Positions 58,632 through 64,000 of a DNA stretch of 64,000 nucleotides are shown piece by piece. Every line of letters begins with the position of its first letter. The stretch's first letter is position 1. The translations under genes were made by a program, and so were the position numbers. The notes beneath the pieces are model-generated. The model was not told the DNA's origin, searched no databases, and worked only from the letters and a program-made list of their open reading frames with translations. This stretch comes from Sphingomonadales bacterium UBA6157 (GTDB lineage: Bacteria; Pseudomonadota; Alphaproteobacteria; Sphingomonadales; Sphingomonadaceae): the NCBI GenBank assembly GCA_002423025.1, contig DIUN01000026.1:57809-121808 (forward strand). The letters run 5' to 3'.

Positions 58632-59789
58632 CTATTTTCTAATATGGTCGTGCACCGAGGCGGCGAGCAACAACAGTAGCGTATAGGCGGCAAAGCTCAG
58701 GAAAAAGACCGAAAAAATAGTATAAAGGCGCTTAGGCTCGGTTGCTTCCTGAGGCAGGTTGGGCGGCACAACCGGGTTCAGATACACATGCTTGCGGCTA
58801 GCCTCGGCCTGGGTAGTTTCAAGTGCACTCAGGGCAAGCTGGTAGCGTTTGGTGGCAAATTCCTGAAGTAAGACCAGGCCGCTATACTCATCGAGCCGTG
58901 CAACGTTCGTGTCGGGGTCAGTGGTAAGTAATTTGTCGCCATACCGTGCGGTTTGCCGCTCGAGCGCGGCGATTTCGCGGGTCAGGTTTCGAATATAGGG
59001 GTTCTGGGCCGTCATGGTGCCTCGCGCCGCTTCGAGCTGGGCGCGCTTGGCGGCAATCGCCCCTTCAAGCTGTTGCACAATGCCGGCGATGCCTTCGCCG
59101 CGCTTTGCCGGGTCGAAATCCCCCTGCTGCTGGCGGAAGCGGTTTAGCTCGCGTGACGATTCCAGCAGCTCCGCCTCGGCATCCTTCACTTCGCGGCGGG
59201 CAAAGGCAATGCTGTCTTCCTGCATGGCGATGGCGAGCTGGTTAACATATTGCTCGGCGGCCTCCAGAATCGCGGCGTTCAGTTGCTGCGCCTGTTCGGG
59301 GGTAAACGCGGCGACCGAAAGAGTCGTGATGCGGGCCCGTTCATCGTAGACGATATTCACCCGCTCGCGGTAATAGGCGAGCAATTCCTCCTGCGTGGCG
59401 TTCTCTGCCAGCCGCGACCACCCATCGGCTTTGTCGCTGCGAAAGAGAGCCCGCAGGCCGATTTTCTCTTCCAGCGGTGCGAGAATCGCATGGGAACGGA
59501 TATACGTGTTCACGGCCAGTTGGTCGTTATTGCCGCTACCGAAGCCGAGGCTCCCCAGCCCGATCTCGGCACCCATCAGCAGCGCGCCGGCGGATTGTTC
59601 GTTGCGCACCGTGAATGCACTGGTGGCGACATACCGGTCGGCCGCGATGAGGCCATAATAAAGCAGCGCAACCACGGTGGGCAAGACTACCCAAAGCAGC
59701 AATCCCAGTCGCCGTGGCGAGAAAAGAGTCACCAGGGCAGCAAACATGCGCCAGCTAACGGAGGGTTGGGTGGGGGCTGAAATCGTCAT
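58632..59789 (-). CDS. kpsE: Capsule export inner-membrane protein KpsE (polysaccharide co-polymerase family)
   Basis: A 385-residue inner-membrane, periplasm-spanning protein of the KpsE/CtrB/BexC type that couples the ABC transporter to the outer-membrane exporter. It has an N-terminal transmembrane helix (about 28-48, LGLLLWVVLPTVVALLYYG), a long coiled-coil region (about 170-320, with EDSIAFARREVKDAEAELLE and IAAKRAQLEAARG), and a C-terminal helix (about 355-378). The conserved LNPVVPPNLPQEATEPKRLY is typical of the PCP family. It overlaps kpsT by 4 bp (ATGA). The outer-membrane KpsD/Wza partner is not in the window. Confidence 0.93.
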   Translation of the reverse strand: MTISAPTQPSVSWRMFAALVTLFSPRRLGLLLWVVLPTVVALLYYGLIAADRYVATSAFTVRNEQSAGALLMGAEIGLGSLGFGSGNNDQLAVNTYIRSHAILAPLEEKIGLRALFRSDKADGWSRLAENATQEELLAYYRERVNIVYDERARITTLSVAAFTPEQAQQLNAAILEAAEQYVNQLAIAMQEDSIAFARREVKDAEAELLESSRELNRFRQQQGDFDPAKRGEGIAGIVQQLEGAIAAKRAQLEAARGTMTAQNPYIRNLTREIAALERQTARYGDKLLTTDPDTNVARLDEYSGLVLLQEFATKRYQLALSALETTQAEASRKHVYLNPVVPPNLPQEATEPKRLYTIFSVFFLSFAAYTLLLLLAASVHDHIRK

Positions 59790-60433
59790 AAGGTTTTGTA
59801 TAAGGCAATGGCTTCGTCGAAGGAATCAAAAAGCACAATCTTGCCATCCACCATCACGCCCACCTGATGGCAGAAACGGCGAATGATGTTCATATCATGG
59901 CTTACCACAATCATATTGCTGCGGCTGCGGCGTTCTTCAAACAGGGCGTTCATCCGTTCGGTAAAGCGGGCATCGCCGGCGCTGAAGCCCTCATCGATCA
60001 GGTAGCAATCGAACTCACAGGCCATGGAGAGGGAGAATGCCAGACGCGCACGCATCCCGGCGGAGTAGGTGTCGACCGGCATATCGAGATAGGCGCCCAG
60101 CTCGGAAAAATCTTCGACGAACCGGGTAACCGTGGCGATGTCTATGCCATAAACGCGGCTGATAAAACGCAGGTTGTCCCGACCGGTGAGGGAGGAGCGG
60201 ATACCGCCACGCCCAATGGGCCAGGAGAAACGCAACCCACCCCGATCGATGCGGCCGTGATCGGGAAATTCCAGCCCGGAGAGAATATGCATCAAGGTGG
60301 TTTTCCCCGCACCGTTCCGGCCGAGGATACCCAGGTTACGATCGGGCGGCAGGGTAAAACTAATCCCGTCCAGCACCGTTTTTCGTCCGAAATACGTGCG
60401 GTAGCTTTTATGTACCTGGTCGATCACGATCAT
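59786..60433 (-). CDS. kpsT: Capsule ABC transporter ATP-binding protein KpsT
   Basis: A 215-residue ABC ATPase that powers capsule export with KpsM. Walker A is GRNGAGKT (38-45), the signature-like segment is DTYSAGMRARLAF, Walker B is CYLIDEGFSAGD, and the H-loop is VVSHDMNIIRRF. MIVIDQVHKSYRTYFGRKTV is a typical KpsT start and fixes the ATG at 60433; upstream frame is within kpsM. It overlaps kpsM by 4 bp and kpsE by 4 bp. Confidence 0.95.
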   Translation of the reverse strand: MIVIDQVHKSYRTYFGRKTVLDGISFTLPPDRNLGILGRNGAGKTTLMHILSGLEFPDHGRIDRGGLRFSWPIGRGGIRSSLTGRDNLRFISRVYGIDIATVTRFVEDFSELGAYLDMPVDTYSAGMRARLAFSLSMACEFDCYLIDEGFSAGDARFTERMNALFEERRSRSNMIVVSHDMNIIRRFCHQVGVMVDGKIVLFDSFDEAIALYKTL

Positions 60434-61227
60434 GCGTTGGCCATGACCATGGTGCGGTAGCGATTCAGCAACGCCATACCGCTGACCACCAACAACAGGC
60501 AGCATATGGCCGCATAAGTCAGGCTGCTTCCGTAGGCCAGCGGTTGATACTCGGCAAATAGCGCGGCATGCAAATTCTCGAACAGGTGCAGCAGCGGATT
60601 CCAGCTTAAATAGGCCTGGTATTCCGGTGGTAGGTACGGCAGGGCAAAAATCACCCCTGAAATGAGGTAAAGCACGCGCAGCAAGCCATCGACCAGCGGC
60701 TTGGTCGACGGGAAAAATGCGGTGGCGACGGCTTCCACCATGCCAAGCCCGATACCGCTGAGGGCGAGCAGCGCCAGACAGCCCGCTACCAGTAACGGGT
60801 TGGCGATCGTTAGGGGCGCAACCAGCACCGTGTAAAGTGCCAGCGCCAGGACAAAAATCAGCGTTGAGGTTAAAAACTCGAGCAGCGCACGGGCAATGAC
60901 GATATCGCTCAGCTGGACGGGCGGAAGAATCAACACATCCTGCGAACCTTTCGCGATCGTCGCAATACGACTGACCATATTGCGGAACATCAGGAAGGGA
61001 ATGATGCCGCTGGCTAACCAAAGCACGAGCGGAATATGCGCCGGAGTAAACGCGCCGACGACCAGTTTCAGCAAGTACAGTACGCCGACATGAAGGGCAG
61101 GCTCGATCATGGCCCAGGCATAGCCAATGCGCCGCTGGCCGAAACGCACGCGGATTTCACGCAGCAACAGGGCATGGACAATACGCCCCATACTGGTGAT
61201 GCTTTCGCGTAACTCCGTGGCCTGCAT
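60430..61227 (-). CDS. kpsM: Capsule ABC transporter permease KpsM
   Basis: A 265-residue ABC-2 type permease with six predicted membrane segments. Characteristic are the N-terminal HALLLREIRVRFGQRRIGYA, WLASGIIPFLMFRNMVSR, VLILPPVQLSDIVIARALLE and NPLLHLFENLHAALFAEYQP. It moves the assembled lipid-linked capsule across the inner membrane with KpsT. The ATG at 61227 is the family start and shares one base with the kpsS stop (TAATG-type junction). Confidence 0.95.
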   Translation of the reverse strand: MQATELRESITSMGRIVHALLLREIRVRFGQRRIGYAWAMIEPALHVGVLYLLKLVVGAFTPAHIPLVLWLASGIIPFLMFRNMVSRIATIAKGSQDVLILPPVQLSDIVIARALLEFLTSTLIFVLALALYTVLVAPLTIANPLLVAGCLALLALSGIGLGMVEAVATAFFPSTKPLVDGLLRVLYLISGVIFALPYLPPEYQAYLSWNPLLHLFENLHAALFAEYQPLAYGSSLTYAAICCLLLVVSGMALLNRYRTMVMANA

Positions 61228-62426
61228 TACGATTCTCCGAGGCGGATAGCGGCATCGTGCACCGCATCGCACATGCCTTCCCGGCGATAGAAACTGCCGT
61301 GGATCTGGGTGTGCTGCAAGACATAATGCCGAAAGCGTTTAAACAGGGTTTCATCGGGCGGTTGCGGGTGGTGCCAGAATTGCTCAAGCGGTTGGGTATC
61401 GACCAAACCGGCCATCGCATAAACGGCGCGGCCGAATATTTTGACAGGGATCTGGTGGTAGATAGCAGCCAAACCGCCCGTGCTATTGACGGTAACGACC
61501 CCGCGCGCGGATTTTAGCAGGGTGGGCAGGTGACCGGCATCGAGATACACCAGCCGGTCGCCCAGCCCGAGTGTATGGGCTTTCTGGCGCAGAAAATGGC
61601 GGTACCGCGCCAGCCCGTTATCGAGTGGATGGTTCTTGACGATCAAGCGAATATCGGGCGGCGCGTGCTTACTGAAATTGCTCAGTAACTCGTCGAGAAA
61701 TTCATACATGTCATTGTAGCGCGAATGGTGCGTGATCTGGCTATCGCCACCAAGTTGCAGAAGCACCAGAAAATACGGCCGGGGATCAGCCAGCGCATGG
61801 CGTTTGCGGCGCAGGCGAAAAGGGGTGAGCAGGTAGTTCTCGATAAGGCGCAACCCCCAGGCCGGGCCTTCCTTCTGATAGGTACGCGGACGGTGGCTTT
61901 TGTAGTGCAGGTAGCGCCATCCCAATATAAATGAAGCGACATAATAACTGATCGTGTGCCGCACCAAGCGGGGAAAGCTCGAACCGTAAAGGGGAGGCTG
62001 CACGAACTCTGGTGGTTCGGGCAGGGCCCGATAAAACGCCGCGTCGACAGGCAAGCGCGAGAAGCCATTTACCCCATCCGCTTCCAGCGTCACCCAGTTG
62101 GGACGAAAATACCCTTCCTCGAACACATGGGTGCGGAGGTGATTCTGGCGTGCCTGCTCGATGGCTATCTGATGCAACGGTCGGCAATCGCCATACAGCA
62201 CCAGATCAGTAATCTGGTGTGTTTGGATAAGGGAATGGATATAGGCCGGCCAGTCCGCCAGTGTGCCGAGATAATCGGTGGCATGGCGGCTGGAAAAATG
62301 CAGCCGGTCGCCCCCGTTGAAATTGATGCGTAGGGTGTAGTGCCCTTGCTTGCGCAAGAATGCGGCCAGTTTTTTAAAGAAGGGCCCCATAGGGCCCTGC
62401 AGGAAAAGATAGCGGCGTGTATTCAT
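61227..62426 (-). CDS. kpsS: Capsule linker Kdo-transferase KpsS
   Basis: A 399-residue capsule polysaccharide synthesis protein. It has the conserved N-terminal FLQGPMGPFFKKLAAFLRKQ, YGDCRPLHQIAIEQAR, HVFEEGYFRPNWVTLEADG, the KNHPLDNGLARYR segment and VVTVNSTGGLAAIYHQIPV. Family knowledge: KpsS adds the first beta-Kdo to (lyso)phosphatidylglycerol, and KpsC extends the linker. Its ATG overlaps the kpsC stop by 4 bp (ATGA). The upstream frame is not family-like. Confidence 0.93.
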   Translation of the reverse strand: MNTRRYLFLQGPMGPFFKKLAAFLRKQGHYTLRINFNGGDRLHFSSRHATDYLGTLADWPAYIHSLIQTHQITDLVLYGDCRPLHQIAIEQARQNHLRTHVFEEGYFRPNWVTLEADGVNGFSRLPVDAAFYRALPEPPEFVQPPLYGSSFPRLVRHTISYYVASFILGWRYLHYKSHRPRTYQKEGPAWGLRLIENYLLTPFRLRRKRHALADPRPYFLVLLQLGGDSQITHHSRYNDMYEFLDELLSNFSKHAPPDIRLIVKNHPLDNGLARYRHFLRQKAHTLGLGDRLVYLDAGHLPTLLKSARGVVTVNSTGGLAAIYHQIPVKIFGRAVYAMAGLVDTQPLEQFWHHPQPPDETLFKRFRHYVLQHTQIHGSFYRREGMCDAVHDAAIRLGES

Positions 62427-64000
62427 TTGGCCCTGCGCATATACCCGGTAAGCCACCGCCAAAAGCGATGCCGTTGGTTGGGACTGGTATAGGGCATGGT
62501 TTCTAGTTGCGCGATGAGTTTTTCCGGGGTGCCGGGCAATCGAGCCTGCCAGTCGTAATATAGGGGATAATAAATAAGTGCGCCTGCTACCAGCGTGTCG
62601 AGATCGAGCCTGCGGGTGCGGCGCGGATGTGGGCCGGCCGCATCGTCGGTCAGTCCCCACCCAGCATAAAACGGATGGCCATAGGTGGTGACGGGAATAC
62701 CCCGCAGCAGGGCCTCGAACCCAGCGAGCGAGGTGATGGTGTGCAGCCGGGCAATATGCGGAAAAAGGCTGATAATGTTTCCCTCGCGCCAAACGTAATC
62801 GGCGAGCGTATCCGCCTGTCTATCGGCCAGCCCGGCGCGGCGGTTGCCTGCTATCACGTCTGGATGGGGCTTATAGATCAGAAACGCTTTGGGATGGCGG
62901 GCGCGCACGGCGCACAGCAAGGCATCGTTGGTGCGGATCGTCGTTGCGCCCTGGCGAATGGAAGCGTCGTCCTCGACCTGGCCCACGACAAGGTGGACGG
63001 GATGATCCGTCGGTAAGGGCGGCAAGGGGCTAGGTGGCAAATTATATTTGCTGGCTCTCGCCTGCACGATCTGCGTGCTAAGGGCGGCAGCGCGCGCGCG
63101 TAATGCAGATGCACATTCGCCATGCTCGAGCCATTGTTCGAGCTGTGACGGGCGGGTCGCGTCGAAATAGATGCCCTCCGGGTCGCGGACGAGGGAGTTT
63201 GCCGCAATCAAATTGGAGCCAAGCCCGCGTGAGCGCAGGAATCCATCCTCGACGCGAATGACCGGCACAGGCGGAGACCATGCTTCCGGCTCCCTGGCAG
63301 CCCAGATGGCGAGGGGTGTGCCGTCGGCCTGGGCAGCTGCCACGGCTTCATCGAGCGCGGGGTGGAAGGTGACCGCGCCTCCCGGTGGCACCAGAAACGG
63401 CGTGACGTGCGTGCGTTTCCAGGGCGAAAAACCGGCCGCGTGCATGGTACGTGGCCAGGCGCGATAGTAATGGCGCAGATGCCCCATCCGTTCGATCGTA
63501 TCTGCGAGGGTTGCCGGTGCGCCGTTAAACGGGTCGATGTAGCGGGCGTATTCGCGGTATGCCGCGGTAAAAAGCTGCAAGGCGCTGGGTCGCGCGCTGC
63601 GGCGGGCGGCGACGGATGCAGGCAGCGCGGTATCGTGGGTAAGCCCCCACCCGGCGTAAAACGGGGCGCCGTGGCAGATGGTTTCTTTGCCCGCCAGCAG
63701 CGCTTCAAACCCCAGCAGGGAGGTGACGCTATGCACCGCCTCGGCTTGTGAAAACAGCACATGCGGGTTGATCTCCGCGCCGAGCAAGAGCGAACCCTCG
63801 GGCAGCTGATAGGCGTCGAGATAGCCCCGGCGTTTGCCGCTGATAACGTCGGGATGGGTTTTCACCACCAACTGGCAGCCGGGATGACGTTGGCGCGCAT
63901 CGTCGAGCATCTGTTGGAAACTTTCGGCGCTGGCCATGCCGAGCGGTACCGAGGCATCGCCCATGCATTGGTCGGCCAGAATAACGTAGCGGCCATGGAT
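62423..64000 (-). CDS. kpsC: Capsule linker Kdo-transferase KpsC (N-terminus outside window)
   Basis: The reading frame is open through the window end; 525 residues of the C-terminal part are seen. KpsC has two homologous Kdo-transferase modules. The end of the first is GYLDAYQLPEGSLLLGAE, SVTSLLGFEALLAGKETICH and GAPFYAGWGLTHDTA. The second has VIRVEDGFLRSRGLGSNLIA, LIYKPHPDVIAGNRRAGL, TITSLAGFEALLRGIPVTTY and GHPFYAGWGLTDDAAG. The repeated PFYAGWGLT unit shows the duplication. It elongates the poly-Kdo linker on the glycolipid anchor. The ATG at 63964 is internal; the true start lies beyond 64000. Confidence 0.95.
   Translation of the reverse strand: MHGRYVILADQCMGDASVPLGMASAESFQQMLDDARQRHPGCQLVVKTHPDVISGKRRGYLDAYQLPEGSLLLGAEINPHVLFSQAEAVHSVTSLLGFEALLAGKETICHGAPFYAGWGLTHDTALPASVAARRSARPSALQLFTAAYREYARYIDPFNGAPATLADTIERMGHLRHYYRAWPRTMHAAGFSPWKRTHVTPFLVPPGGAVTFHPALDEAVAAAQADGTPLAIWAAREPEAWSPPVPVIRVEDGFLRSRGLGSNLIAANSLVRDPEGIYFDATRPSQLEQWLEHGECASALRARAAALSTQIVQARASKYNLPPSPLPPLPTDHPVHLVVGQVEDDASIRQGATTIRTNDALLCAVRARHPKAFLIYKPHPDVIAGNRRAGLADRQADTLADYVWREGNIISLFPHIARLHTITSLAGFEALLRGIPVTTYGHPFYAGWGLTDDAAGPHPRRTRRLDLDTLVAGALIYYPLYYDWQARLPGTPEKLIAQLETMPYTSPNQRHRFWRWLTGYMRRAK

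Overview
The window is a 64 kb piece of a G+C-rich bacterial chromosome. It is best explained as an alphaproteobacterium of the order Sphingomonadales. The supporting points are the gene order thyA-folA-peptidase-ribF-ileS-lspA-DUF3035 lipoprotein, the DUF3297 and DUF2188 small proteins, an NfrB/NfrA pair, a plant-type glutamate-cysteine ligase, and the abundant short palindromes built on TCCCGGCG/CGCCGGGA. This is an inference from gene content; no rRNA or species marker is present.

Region 1 (1-47 kb) is ordinary housekeeping and accessory chromosome. It opens with the 3' end of leuA and a secreted amidase, followed by the rpsF-rpsR-rplI operon with a strong terminator. Next come a GNAT/esterase pair, rarA coupled to an RNase H-like unknown, crcB, a RluC-type pseudouridine synthase, a PfpI-family protein, an ATP-dependent DNA ligase and a MerR regulator. 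An NfrB/NfrA-like glycosyltransferase and envelope protein pair (minus strand) precedes thyA-folA, an M19 dipeptidase, ribF, ileS, lspA and a DUF3035 lipoprotein. On the minus strand follow a HerA-like ATPase and an envelope proteolysis group (degP, hflC, hflK), divergent from mrp. Then come a CoA-binding protein, cysQ, pmbA, a haloperoxidase/PAP2-family enzyme, ubiA, rsmE, two acylases and gshA. A proline module (putP-proC and divergent proB, both pro genes with TTG starts and an A+T-rich intergenic region) is followed by rlmB, a periplasmic protein with an internal duplication, and tRNA-Tyr.

Region 2 (47.4-64 kb) starts immediately beyond tRNA-Tyr and has visibly more A/T in third codon positions. 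It is a group-2-type (KpsC/KpsS, ABC-transporter dependent) capsule locus that runs out of the window. On the minus strand, kpsC (partial), kpsS, kpsM, kpsT and kpsE are translationally coupled, and a large bifunctional protein follows (GT2 domain fused to a capsule-synthesis domain). Further along are an FkbM methyltransferase, a TylF-like methyltransferase, a GT4 glycosyltransferase, UDP-galactopyranose mutase and a left-handed beta-helix acyltransferase. These predict a capsule built on a poly-Kdo-lysophosphatidylglycerol anchor, with galactofuranose and methyl/acyl decorations.

The least explained part of the window is the left flank of this locus (47.4-51.5 kb). It holds a cytochrome P450 coupled to a membrane alpha/beta hydrolase, a tiny phospholipase-A2-like protein with a C-x-x-H-D-x-x-Y motif, and a DUF2793 protein of the kind found in phage tails and gene transfer agents. 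Lipid-active enzymes and a phage-like receptor-binding protein next to a lyso-lipid-anchored capsule form the most promising candidate here for an undescribed system. No IS element, CRISPR array, rRNA or prophage was found.
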